Origin: Sphagnum compactum
Lineage: Eukaryota; Bryophyta; Sphagnopsida; Sphagnales
NCBI GenBank assembly: GCA_965153455.1
Contig: OZ234493.1
Coordinates: forward strand, 16,296,213 to 16,360,212
Direction: 5' to 3'
Length of the DNA: 64,000 bases
The notes beneath the pieces were generated by a model. It saw nothing but the letters and a program-made list of their open reading frames with translations. It was not told the DNA's origin and searched no databases. Numbering within the stretch: position 1 is the stretch's first letter; every line of letters begins with the position of its first letter. Positions 52,111-63,900 of the stretch are shown here, piece by piece. Made by a program: the position numbers and the translations under genes.

Positions 52111-52578
52111 GGTATCCATACCATTTAGATGGGTTTTTTTGAAACGTGGGTATTACATTTAGGTTTGTTTTTTCATTTCAACTTGAAATACCCAAACTTA
52201 TACTTACCTTTACCAACTAGAATTTTGGGGTTTCGTTGCAATACCTACACCCATACTTACTTTTACCAACTGGAATTTTGGGGCATAATTTCAATACTTG
52301 CACTTGTACTTACTTTTACCAAACCCTAACAAAAAAAAGTCTTAGTGATATATGCCCTAAACCTAAAAAATTATACAAGCTATACAATCATATAATGCAA
52401 AATAAAAAAATTTGAAAGAACATAGGAAAAAATTAAAAACCAAAATTCAAAGGTTTTAAACTATAAATATTTATTAACTGAAAGAAAATACGTTAATCTT
52501 TAAAAATAATCAAATAAATTTCATATAAAACCAAAAGTGAAGATATGTCTTTTATCTTTGTGTGATCTTTCCAACCTA

Positions 52579-52897
52579 ATTTTTCCACTATTTTTTAAGA
52601 AGATATAAAATGCAATTGTATTACTTCACATATGTGTAAACCCTAAAATTTTCCCCCCAAATTTAGCCTATTTTAAATTAATTACTATACATTTGTGAAA
52701 AACTTATTAATTAATTTGTGTCTCAACCCTAAACATAATGGTTAAGTTAGTAGGGTATGTAATTAATAGAATAGCTAGGTTAGTAGGGTAGGTGGTTAGT
52801 ACAATAGCTAAGTCAGTAGGACAACTAGTTATTAGGGTAGCTATGTTAGTAGTTGGTGCAATACTTATGAGGGTAGGAAAATGAGCAGGGTAGCTAT
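52579..52897 (+). repeat. Large direct repeat, right copy
   Basis: Partner of 51,509-51,852. The pair encloses about 0.73 kb. The ends are not TG…CA, so an LTR identity is not shown. Confidence 0.85.
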
Positions 52898-53585
52898 GTG
52901 TGAGGTCAGGTCCAGGAAAAACGGCCAAGAACAAAAAAAGAAAAAAGAAAAAAAAAGTACAGTGGTCTGCAGCAAAAAGAAATCGACTGTGATGAGCCCC
53001 ATCCGGCGCCGAATGAAAAAACGCAACGCATCCAATGGACAGAACGGCCAACTGGTGCATTGGTGGCTGTTAATTCACTCTGGCCTAAGCCCGGTACCAG
53101 GGATTCCGTCCCGTCCTACTGCGACTATTGCTGCCGCAGAAAAAGCCGTTCCGTCCTACCCTCACTCTCACGATAACATGCTTCCAGTTCTACTGCGCCT
53201 CTGCATTCGCAGGAGCCTTCTCTCCTGTCAGTTCAGTAAGCTTTTCCGTGAAGCGGTCGCATTTGCAAGCAGTGGGATGCAACATTTGCGTCTTAATTAG
53301 ATCATTGCCTCCGTACCTGCCTCTAGTCGGTCTTGATCTTCTCAGGGTCTTGGGATTGAGCTGTAGCTGATCAGCATTGTTGTAGCTTATCGTCGATGTT
53401 ACTCCAACTCTGTTTCAACATTTTGGTAATGATTACGACTTGGTAGCTGCATTTCGGACAAAGTGGTTTCATCAGCTTTGTAAGTTACTTCAACGTCGAG
53501 TTTTTTACTTCTTTTTGTAGTCCGTTGTCCCTTCCGACAAGCTGAGAATTTGTTCTCTCTCACATATTTTATCGTATCGCAGACA
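52898..53585 (+). promoter_or_regulatory. Promoter and 5' leader of the plus-strand expansin
   Basis: Composition shifts to more GC-rich after about 52,980. No clear TATA box is seen. The right arm of the 49.6-kb inverted repeat lies at about 53,048-53,080. A possible acceptor (tatcgcag, ending 53,582) just before the ATG hints at an intron in the leader. Confidence 0.35.
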
Positions 53586-55323
53586 ATGGTCGGATACGCG
53601 ATGGGCACTCTGGCCATGCAGGTGGCTATGCTACTGACAGTGCAGCAGGTGCATGGATGGAGCACCGCACATGCAACTTTCTACGGAGGCGGCGACGCCT
53701 CAGGCACCCAGGGTCAGGCTCAAATCATCCCCGCTGCTACTACCTGTTTCTTCAAATGCCGTTTAATCGCGGCCGTGCTTGAGCATAGAAGAGGCCATAT
53801 TCTCTTGAGAATGCAATTATGGTTTCGTAGAAAGGGCGATTCAGACCAGGAATTACTCGAGTTCTGAAGAGCTCTGGGGACATTCTGTACCGTTAATTGC
53901 AGAGAAAGAAAGGAGGATTCGGAAGCTTTTGTGTTTTTTGTGGGGTTTTTCCCCTCCCCGGAATGCGCGGATTTCTAACCAGGGAGCTGGAACGATCACC
54001 TGGGTTTGCAACAGGAGGTGCTTGTGGGTACGGGAACCTGTACACTTCTGGGTACGGGACCAACACGGTGGCCCTGAGCTCGGCCCTGTTCAATCAAGGG
54101 CTCTCGTGCGGCGCCTGCTACGAGGTAGCGTGTGCGGGTAGTGAATGGTGCTTGCCGGGCAAGTCCATTACGGTGACAGCAACCAATTTCTGTCCCCCCA
54201 ATCCCAGTCTCCCAAACGACAATGGCGGGTGGTGCAACTTGCCGCTCCAGCACTTCGACATGGCCATGCCCGCATACCAACAAATTGCGGTGTTCCAGGC
54301 TGGGATCGTGCCTGTGACTTACCAAAGGCATTGATCTCTCTCCCTTCATCTCCATATTCTTTGTTGTATAAGCTGGATACAAGGACGCCACCCTATTAGG
54401 GTCTCTTTCCATTAGGATGCTGTGATCATAGTAGTAGCCTAATTGAAGGCCACTGACATAGGGCCCTATTTCTTGCTACAGGGACACAATGTGCTGTGAT
54501 CACATGAGTAGCTTAATGGAAAGCCACTGCAATAGGGCCTTATTTCTTGCTACAGGGACAGTTGCTTTCCATTCGAGAGCTGCAAATGTGTTGAAAATGT
54601 GTAGATGTTAGCCACTCTGGGAACACATGTTCTCACATGCGAAAAAGGATAAATGTCATTTTATGATCAGTCACAGTTTGACTTCCAGTTCTCACACAAC
54701 TCCTGCAATCGGTCAATGCTTGACTGGTAGAATTGTGAGATGACTGTTAGCACAGCTAGCTAGAAAAGTAAAATGGAAAAGTTTCTGCGATCCAAGAATC
54801 TGTGATCTCAGCAGCCTAATGGAAAGATGTCCTTCCTATGTGGTAATGCCAAATTGCAAACTGCACTACACTTTGTCAAAGGTCCTTACGACTAGAATGC
54901 TTTCCACTCGGTTGCAGCTGAGTCCTCTGAAATATTGAATCAAGAACTTCTCAAAGATCTCCAGGGGCTTGTTCTGCCACAAGCATTAACATCTACTAAT
55001 GATTTTATTGTTGCAGGGTTTCATGCATCAAGTCTGGGGGCATTCACTTCACCATCAATGGACATGCCTACTTCAACTTAGTGCTCATCACAAATGTAGG
55101 AGGAGCTGGAGATGTGCAAACTGTGTCCATCAAGGGCTCCAACACAGGATGGCAAGCCATGACAAGGAACTGGGGTCAGAACTGGCAGAACAATGCCAAC
55201 TTGGATGCTCAGAGCTTGTCCTTCACGGTCACCACTGGTAATGGCCAAACTCTCACATCGATGAATGTGGCACCTGCCTACTGGTCCTTTGGACAAACAT
55301 ATGAGGGCTCTCAGTTTTCATGA
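53586..55323 (+). CDS. EXPA: Alpha-expansin, three exons, GC-AG second intron
   Basis: Wall-loosening secreted protein of 248 residues. Exons: 53,586-53,712, 54,015-54,327 and 55,017-55,323. Intron 1 (302 bp) is GT-AG, phase 1. Intron 2 (689 bp) starts AAAG|GCATTG, with no GT within reach, and ends ttgcag, phase 2, so it is a GC-AG intron. Phases match the minus-strand expansin exactly. The signal peptide is [17 protein letters not shown] and the following residues to VHG. The GH45-like domain begins [15 protein letters not shown] and [14 protein letters not shown], keeps the Cys set, GWCNLPLQ and HFDMA. CBM63 carries NWGQNW and [14 protein letters not shown]. An in-frame ATG at 53,550 would add 12 residues ahead of the signal peptide. 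Confidence 0.93.
54418..54566 (+). repeat. Two-copy 74-bp tandem repeat in expansin intron 2
   Basis: Copies begin at 54,418 and 54,492, sharing tgctgtgatca, then aatagggcc/atagggccc, then tatttcttgctacagggaca. They lie between the unusual GC donor and the acceptor of intron 2. Confidence 0.8.
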
Positions 55324-56014
55324 CCAAATCCATCCTTGCCGAACAAAGCTTGAAATCTCTACATGGCACTAGAGTAGAATTGCAACTGGTGCAGAGGTCA
55401 ACTTCATAATGCATTCAGTGCAGCAGGGTAAGAGATTTCACCTGCTGATTTGAACAATTTATTATAACAGATTTGGACAGCCCATTTGATCTTATGTATA
55501 AAGATTGGAGGAGAAGATTCAAAGGAACTGTGAGCCGCTGGAGTAATTTTTTCAGCTTGAGAATGAGCAGCCAGAAACTAGTACTGAAATTACTGTGCAG
55601 CAGATGTTGGGAAAATCAGATTGAAAGAGAGGACTGGGGGGAAACTGGGATTTGATGTAATTTTGATGCTGGATTTGTTGTTTCACCATGGCTGCTGAGC
55701 TGTTGGCATTTGTTCACCCACAGCTAACAAGGTAGACTTGGGGAGCTGTTTAGGTGGAGCTCCAATGCAGGAGAATGCCTCATTTTCAGTTGCTTCTGGT
55801 ATGGACAGGGTATTGTGTTGAGAGACAGCAACATGGCTAATCTTGTTCACAATTAAAAGTGCATACTACACACACATTGTAAAGTGCAAATACCTTTTTT
55901 GCAAAGCACATCATATTAAGTTCTAGCAAACACAAGCATTTGTGGGGGGAATTGAACCCCTGGAACTGGCCATTCCAACACAAGTGACCTACAAACTCAC
56001 AAGTTAGTACTCAA
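55324..56014. other. 3' flank of the plus-strand expansin
   Basis: Probably 3' untranslated and intergenic DNA. No other gene or repeat seen. Confidence 0.4.
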
Positions 56015-58345
56015 TTACAACAAGTAGAAAGATAAACCTATGGCATTACACTGTGAGAAGAGGGTAGAAATTGTCAACACCATGGAAAGAAAGTTATGTG
56101 TCTCATAAAACAACCATTCAATTTTGCAACAATATAAATCTACCTTTGTAGAAACTAGCCCAGCAAATTCAGAAGGCAATTGCCTAACCATCATAACAAT
56201 ATCAATGGCAAGCTCCTTGCCATTATTCAATACACTTGCATATGGGAAATTTTGCAAAGTACATTGTGCAAACATGCACACAACAAGTGGTAGGTGGGTA
56301 GTGAGCCTATCCCAAAGCTTTGACTCCATAAAAGCCAAAGTAAAAAAACATTTCTCATTCTCCACGCTACTAACTATTTGCACCATGGTCAATTTAGCCA
56401 ATTTCACATACTCTAGGAAATTAAAGGAGAATATTTGCAATGTTGTTACCAGGCACCACATTTTGGTTAAAGGATTCAAGTCAAAAGGAGGTGCCATACA
56501 CGCTGTTGCATTTTATTTCATTGTGAGCTTGAACATGCCTTGTTGGCAATAAAGGTCATTAACATTGAGTAATTCACCCACCATCATATTTTGGTCATCC
56601 ACTTTGTGGGTTTTGCCCAAGCGGAAAGCTGATTTAATAATTTGAAGGTGTTTGAGAAATGTTGCATCACATTTCGGATCCATCCAAAACTAGGGATACA
56701 CAATCCTAAGAACATCCATGACACCATGGGCTAGTAACCTAATTTCAAGCTCTCAAATCAAAGCTTCTCTAGCCCCCTATCAAAACAAATTGAACCACGG
56801 ACTTACTACCTACATGAAGGTGAAAAAAACAAATCAAAGAATCGGGGGAAAAAATTGGGGGCAAAGGGCTAAAAGGTAGAAAGTTGCAAGGCTTACCCTT
56901 GCATTGGTTCTTCACCAATGATTCAACAACACCACAGTCATCTTTTGTTACCATAGAAAACACCATGGTCTCCAAGTCCCAATGAATTGCCCAAATGTGC
57001 TAACCATTCAATTCAAAGGCCAAATGTGGAATTTCATATTTCACATCAACTATCCAACACATGTGGATATTTTCATGCTCCAACTCCAATAATAATTTGA
57101 AAGTCCAAAAATTATCATAAGTGAACTTGGAAGTCTGATCACAATACATGCTATAAACATGACCTTGACAAACATATTAAGTTGCAACCAAATCACACAC
57201 AAACACATCTCTGGATTGTGCAAATTTAATTAGAACATGCATTAATTCCAATAAGGACAAATGCAAGCAAGTCCAAGCAAAATATGGAGGTCACAAAGAT
57301 GTTCATAATTCAACATAACTTGCTGGTTTGTAGGGTTGTTCAAGGTCATCTTCACAAATAGAGTTCTATATTTGGCCATAACTTTCTTGGCAGGGCTTAA
57401 CATCAAAACTCACCTTGTTTTCACATTTTGGAAAATTTTGTTCCCCTTTGTTGCCATGACTTTCAAAATCTTGATGAACTCCAAATGTTTTTTAGGTGAA
57501 TGGGCAAAATAAAAGTACAAACATTGTAGCAAACTCTCAATCCACACCACCAAAGGCAATTTCGACAATGTTTGGATAGCCAAATTAGTGCGATGGGCCA
57601 TATAATGGACCTTAATATAATAAGGGGCATAGGTGTCATGAATTTGTTTTGTAACAACATTTTTTGTGCTTTGAAAGACATTAACACCATCTACCCCAAA
57701 GCAAATGAGCTTTTGGGCAATCTAATCTCTTAACAACCCCCCACCAATTGTCAACGCCTCCATAATGACCTTAGTTAGGTATCACTACTTGAACCTTTAA
57801 ACACTTTATCCAAAGCTATGAAAATTAAAATCCTTGCCCAATTTTGCACCACATAACAATGAACAGATAACCAAGATTGGTTGTCAACTATAGACACTTC
57901 ATCACAACTCAAAACAACACATTGAACATCCCCCATTGTTGCCCTAGTTGCCTGCATCACATCTTGATGCATGAATTTTGCCATTGTCCAACCAGAATTG
58001 TCACTGCTTGAGTGTTTTTTGCTATTTTTTGGTGCTACCAAGAATTCATATAATGGCCTAATTGTTTCATATTTTTGCATGGGACAACCTTGTTGTAGCA
58101 AATGTAGGACTATGACGAATTTGACAACCTTTTTTCGATTTTTTCTTACCATTCCATTTGCAAGTTGGGTAATAACACTTCCATGGTTACAAGAAGCAAA
58201 CAATTTATGAATTTTAGCATGCTTGCAATCGTTAGAATGATACCAATCCCCCTTCTTCACATTAGTTCCAATGTTCCTATTAACTTTCCTTCGACATGTG
58301 TGCTTACATAATGAATCCCACTTAGCAACAAGTACAAGTTATCCT
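56015..58345 (-). pseudogene. Decayed hAT-like transposase-derived gene
   Basis: Pieces in order on the minus strand: a Cys/His-rich start, WDSLCKHTCRRKVNRN (~58,330); GDWYHSNDCKHAKIHKLF; SCDEVSIVDNQSWLSVHCYV (~57,890); ICFGVDGVNVFQ (~57,700); HYMAHRTNLAIQTLSKLPLV (~57,590); HSPKKHLEFIKILKVMATKG (~57,480); and a C-terminal VQIVSSVENEKCFFTLAFME (~56,370) resembling the hAT dimerisation region. This architecture fits the KIAA1586/ZNF862-like hAT-derived family as I know it. Lesions: TGA at 57,410-57,412 after KTR where a Trp is expected, a TAG near 57,725, and a frameshift near 57,780. No terminal inverted repeats or target duplication found. Confidence 0.65.
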
Positions 58346-58738
58346 TCCCTCCATTGACAATGTGCAAGTTGCCATTTGAGCCTAAACAAAACTCTACCTA
58401 TGGTAGTTTTATAGCCCAAGAATCTTGAAATCTTTAAATTCATCATAGTTTTTTTAATGGATTATAAGCTTAGATGGGACAATGGGTAGATCTATTTCAA
58501 GATGGAGGTCAATTCATCCAAAGATATAACACCATCATCATGATCTACATTTGAAAGATCATAATTGCATGGCAAAAATAGACGAGGGGATGACCTTTGA
58601 AGACCATGAGAAAAAGAAGCACCATAAGGATAAAAAATTAGAAAAAGCCCACCCATAACAAGGTTCCAACTAAAGAAGAAATACTTGAATTTAAATGATT
58701 GTGGAAGTTCTAGAGGCATTGCGGAAACCCAACAAACT
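58345..58738. other. Intergenic DNA, no gene seen
   Basis: Only a featureless 75-codon frame on the minus strand (58,492-58,719), without recognised motif. Confidence 0.35.
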
Positions 58739-59700
58739 TTGGAATTTCATACTCAAGTGGCAAATAGATTGTTAGAAACACAGTAGATGGGAAAATCCAA
58801 TTTGTAAACCCTAAACTTTAAATGGAAACCTGACAAACTCTGGATTGTCAGATTCAAATGGCAAATGCATTCTTGGAAAGAAAATGATATGAGAACTCTT
58901 GAATTGGCAAACCCTAAACTTGGAATGGAAATAAGATGATACTCTCGAAAACAAGATATATCTACAAACACCAAATTGCAACCCCTAAGTATCAAAGCTT
59001 CCCATTTGAGAGCCTTGTAGACTATGGAATGAAAAATTCAAGTGGTATATAGATTGTTGGGAACAAGATAAATATGAAAGCTCCAATTTGCAAGCCTTAA
59101 ACCTAGAATGGAAATCTAACAACTTTGGAATGGTAAACTCAAACTAGAAATGTGTTGTTGGAAAAAAAACTAATATGACACTTTAATTTATAAACCTTAA
59201 AACAATGTTGGAAACCTTTTAGACTTTGGAATGACACACTCAAGTTGCAAATATATAGCTACAACAAGACATATATGAAACTCCAAGACTGAAAACCCTA
59301 AATTTCCAATGGAGCTTGCAAATTATGGGATGGTAAATTGAAGTTGTAGATGGACTGCTAGAAACAAAATAGACATAAAACTCCAATTTACAAACCCTAA
59401 ATTTGGAATGGAAACGACAACTGTGGAATCGCAAACTCAAGATGGAAATGCATTTTTGGAAACAAGGCAAATATGATATTTGAATTTGTGGACCCTAAAA
59501 TAATGTTGGAAACCTTCCAGACTTTGGAATGATAGGCTCAACTTGCAAATGCATAACTAAAATAACATAGATTTGAAACTCTAAGATTGCAAACCTTAAA
59601 TTCCAATGGGAACCTTGTAAACTATGGGATAACAGACTAAAATTATAGATGAACTACCAAAAAAAAAACAAACATGAAACTCTAATTTGTAAACCATGAC
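58739..59700. repeat. Diverged ~100-bp satellite, about nine units
   Basis: Units start near 58,739, 58,838, 59,022, 59,131, 59,223, 59,323, 59,418, 59,520 and 59,620. Each contains variants of actttggaatgacaaactca, agttgcaaatgcat, then aaactccaatttgtaaaccc. Spacing is 92-110 bp where regular. Several short open frames here are by-products. Confidence 0.75.
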
Positions 59701-59924
59701 TCTTTAATGGGAACCTGAACCAAAATGACATCATTGAACAAACTTCATGGGTCACAATTTGGTAATAATAATCATGCGAAATCTACTTTTCATAGGTTCA
59801 TATTGAATGGACACCAATGTCATTCATCTATTTGTATTGTTTGAACATTGATGTCATGTGCATTGTTTCAACATGAATGCCATATGCCTATTCATATTGT
59901 TTACACACTAATGTTGTATGACTA

Positions 59925-60006
59925 TTCATGTTGTTTACACATGAAAGTTGTGCACACGACTTCCATGTTTAAATAATGCACAACATTCATGTTTAAACAA
60001 TATGAA
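59925..60006. repeat. Foldback element, 30-bp arms
   Basis: The arm 59,925-59,954 (begins ttcatgttgtttacacatga) is the near-perfect reverse complement of 59,977-60,006, with a 22-base loop. Related 'attcatattgtttacacacta' words precede it from about 59,820, so the hairpin may have grown out of a short tandem repeat. Confidence 0.65.
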
Positions 60007-60163
60007 CCCCTGAAATAATAGATTTCACATGGATTTGGAACGAACCCATGAAGCCTATAAATTTGTGATGATAGTTAACTGAGTTGCAACTGCACTTGTG
60101 GAAACAAAAGAAATTTGGAACATCTTTCAAACAAAAACCCAAGAAACTTACAACAAGGAAAAA

Positions 60164-60983
60164 TGTCGCAACCCCACTTTGTCCAAGTGTGGGGGTGAAG
60201 CCCAACACTTGGAAAAGTTGGAGGTTTGGAGTCCTCTGGGACTCCCGAATGTTCAGAGCTCGACAGCAAGGGGCAAAACACCTCGCATTGGGGTGTTCTT
60301 GGTGTCATTGGAAAGGTCTTGAAACGTAGATATCGAAAATGGCCTCGCATTGGCCATTTGGACATCTGCAGCCCAAGTTATGGGCAAAAGAAGGGCCGGG
60401 AGTCAAACTGGCAGTTTGACTCCCGACCACTAAAAGTCGGGAATCGACCCTTTCCCGACGTCGTCTCAGGGAGTGCGACATGGCGTTGGAAAGATCTCGA
60501 CGAGGGCTACAACTTTGGTTTAGACCTCGTCGCGATCGGACTTTGGAATCGGGAGTTATGACCGTTCAAAGTCCCGAGAGTCCCGCCGGGACAGTTTCGG
60601 GACTCCATTTCGGGAGTCCCAACAAAATGTGCCATTTGGATGTAGCCTCCGTGGTGAGCTGCAGAGATAACTATAAGGGGGAAGGTGGTGGCTTCCCCCA
60701 AGTCCGGGCCGTGGTGAGTCAAGTAGTCCAAAGTGCCCGTGGCTTGTCCCAACACCCAAGGGTGTTTCCGAATGTGAGCTAACCCATTTGTGGTTGGTTT
60801 TGGATGCAGATTCGTGCTTGATCTACTAGTCCATCTTCCTAGTCTAATCCCGGGGCTTCCAACTCGACCCTCTACCCCTTTCTAGAATTGGAAGTCGGGA
60901 GCGTGCCCTTCGGTCCCCACTTTCCGCAACTTCACATTGGTGAACCCTCAAGTGGGTTCACCTCGGGACCAAGGAGCGCGTCA
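60164..60983. mobile_element. GC-rich LTR-like island (possible solo LTR)
   Basis: Starts TGTCGCAACCCC and ends near GCGCGTCA. GGAAAAATGT stands at both edges (60,157-60,166 and 60,985-60,994), consistent with a target duplication, but three extra bases (CGG) on the right prevent a clean fit. The GC content is far above the flanks. The words CGGGAGTC/GACTCCCG and variants occur about ten times, including a 29-bp palindrome at 60,397-60,425. No pol sequence is adjacent. Identity as a solo LTR is inference. Confidence 0.45.
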
Positions 60984-60994
60984 CGGAAAAATGT

Positions 60995-63900
60995 TAAGAT
61001 GGGATACAAAAATTTAACCCTTTGAGTAGAAGTACCCCTTGAACAAATCCTCCTTTAGCTCCCCTATGGTGGTTGTCTTGCAATGTGCTTCAGCAATTGT
61101 GAATCTCATGAACCCTTAATGAGCTAATCCAAAATCGAACATATGGTGTTATGGATGCCCTTAGGATTTTGTCCACACAACCTCCAAAAACATTCTTAAG
61201 CTTTAATTGATTAAACACAATCAAACCCATTGTTTGATAAACCGCTACAACATTTGTACAATCCTTAATTAATAATAACTAAAATAGTTGCACACAAAAA
61301 TCTTTTAAAAAATTACATTGCAAGCTATTAAAGCGAAGGAACTAAATATTTCCCTTTTGCTTGTAGGAGGTTTGTTAGTTAGAACTTGAATGTGAACATC
61401 GTTTCTTGACTCACAAGCACAATGATCCAATGCCCATTGTTGAAGCACAAATTCCCAAACACAAAGATTTGATGCTTAGTGTTGAAGCATGCCCAATGCA
61501 TAGTGCACACCCTCAAGTAACATTGAAAAGAAATGTTTGTGACTATAAATGGCTCTCTACAACTATGGCGATGGTTTGTCACAAGATAGAATCAACTAGC
61601 AATGGTGTATCACGATAGTTATTGACTAGCAAAAAAAGCAAACAGAATAGAACAAAAGTTTTAGCAAACAAATGCAAATGTTACACAAAACTTTGGCAAC
61701 AACAATTTAGGGTTTGGAACATATTGATTATGTTGATTGTTGACATGTCATTGTTTGGCAACAGGGTAGATGTAAGTTATGGTGATTCACTTTTATGACG
61801 AAACGGTGTTTTTTCCCTAGGTGCCTATATTCAAATGCATATGGTGATTAATATATCCTTAAATCTAATAATTGGGATTCGGATCTAAACTAATAACTTC
61901 ATTATGAATCATTATGAAGAGAACTGAGTGGTTATTTATTAATAAAAAAATTATTTGTTAGTAATAATAGACTTTTGAAAAAAAATATGGATCGATCTTC
62001 TGATTGGAACATCACAAAATAATTTATTTAATATTGAATCACATTTCAAATTTGTTATTGGGACTCAATATATAATGTAATACAAGATGATAAATTCATA
62101 TGAAGAATTTGTTTTTTGAAAACCTTAACCATTTAATAGTTAGGGACTTTTGAATGGTTAAAACTTGACCATATTTTCATAAATCCATATGAGTTTCAAT
62201 TTTTGTTTGTTTTTCAATTTCATTGTCCCAAAGGGTGTGATCACAATCAAACAAGCCAACATGATTACTTTGCAAAAGGATTGTGACCCTTTTTCTAATC
62301 CTCATGACTTTTGCATATTAAAGAATTTTTAAATGAAATCTTTTATAACTTCTTACTAAAAATACTTATAGTTTACATATTTTATGTTAATCTTTTTCAA
62401 ATAACTATGATTTTGTTAAAAGTCTAAAACTTTTGCTAGATTCTACACTTTTTTTAAAAAAATTATCATAATTTCAATTATTTCCAAAATATGTTAAAGT
62501 CTTTGGGTTTTAGTTTTTTTTATCATAAGTTATAACTTTGTTTTGTATGTCATGTGTATTACACACCATTTGCATGTTGTAAAGGACCCTTGAATTTTTA
62601 AAATTATAAAAACATACATTGAATTTTAGAAAAATTCAAATTCCATAAATTATTAATTATGAGTGCTTTTTGAGTGTGGGTAATATTTTATTATCATGTA
62701 AATTTTTTACTATGAAAAATTATTTATTAAGAAAGTCCTTGGCATAATCTTTTGTAAAATGTATTGCTTTTGATTCAAGTTCAAAATTCTTTTTATTAAA
62801 TTGAAACCCAAAAATAAACTAAATGAATTTTTCATTTGAATTCCTAAACATTCATATTACTCATTTAGCACAACTTCCTATGTTTAACATGACATTAAAG
62901 TGACACCACATAAATATTTATAATAATTTATTTTTTTCTGTTGCCTAATGTGTTTTTTGCATCGTTTGACTATGATTGCACCCCAATAACATATTTTTTG
63001 AAAGTTCTAGATGGGGGGCATTATTCCTTTGGACTTTGTGGGCTCTCCTTTTAAGACTTCCAAATCAAAAAAATGACATTAGCTACATTAAATACAAGTT
63101 TTCACATAGATTTGGAAAGGTTTGTAAATGATTGAACATGTATTATTCAAAGATTAAAATAATATTTTTTTAAAAATAACAACCATGTTCATTTGAATCA
63201 TTTTAAAGAATCTTGTATGGACTTGTAAGGAGTATTTTTTTACCGTTATTGAACCATTGTATCATGCATTCACTTGACATCAACAGCTTCCCTTCTTGTA
63301 GTTTGATGACACCTTAAAAAGATTTAAAGTTTTAAAGGGCAAATCTAGGTTGATGGTCTGTTGAAATATAACCGTTCCTAATCATTACTTTACGTTTTTA
63401 GGCAATTTTAATTGGAAACCGTTTTCTTTTCCTTTGCAATTGTAGCCAAGGTTTGTTAAAGGTAAAAATTTGGTGATTTTTTACTAGAATTTTTTTTTTG
63501 ATTATACCAAAAACATAGTTGGGGCACATGTTATGGGAGATCTTAACATGACAAAATTAAACAAAAAAAAATTTTACATTCTTGTAAGATTGGATATTAT
63601 TTTATGATAAATTTTTATATATTGCACAATATTGGTTTGAACTTTAATCTACATTGGCATGCCCATTTGTGTCTTCTTGTACATCTAATGTGTTGCGTTT
63701 TGAAAATACCACCACCCCTAGATTCTAAATGTTTATTTATTTTATTAGAATTTGGTTGATTATTTTATCCTCCATGGTTGTTGTCATATAAATGGCTTTT
63801 GTGGATTCTAATTGCCATGGTGTTTTGAAACTTTCATTTTTTTGGTTTCCCCATATCAAATTTAATCATCTAACTTTTAGATCTTATGGTTGAAATGAGT

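Noticed and set aside
56015-58345. Active hAT transposase gene
   Set aside because: In-frame stops and frameshift, and no terminal inverted repeats seen.
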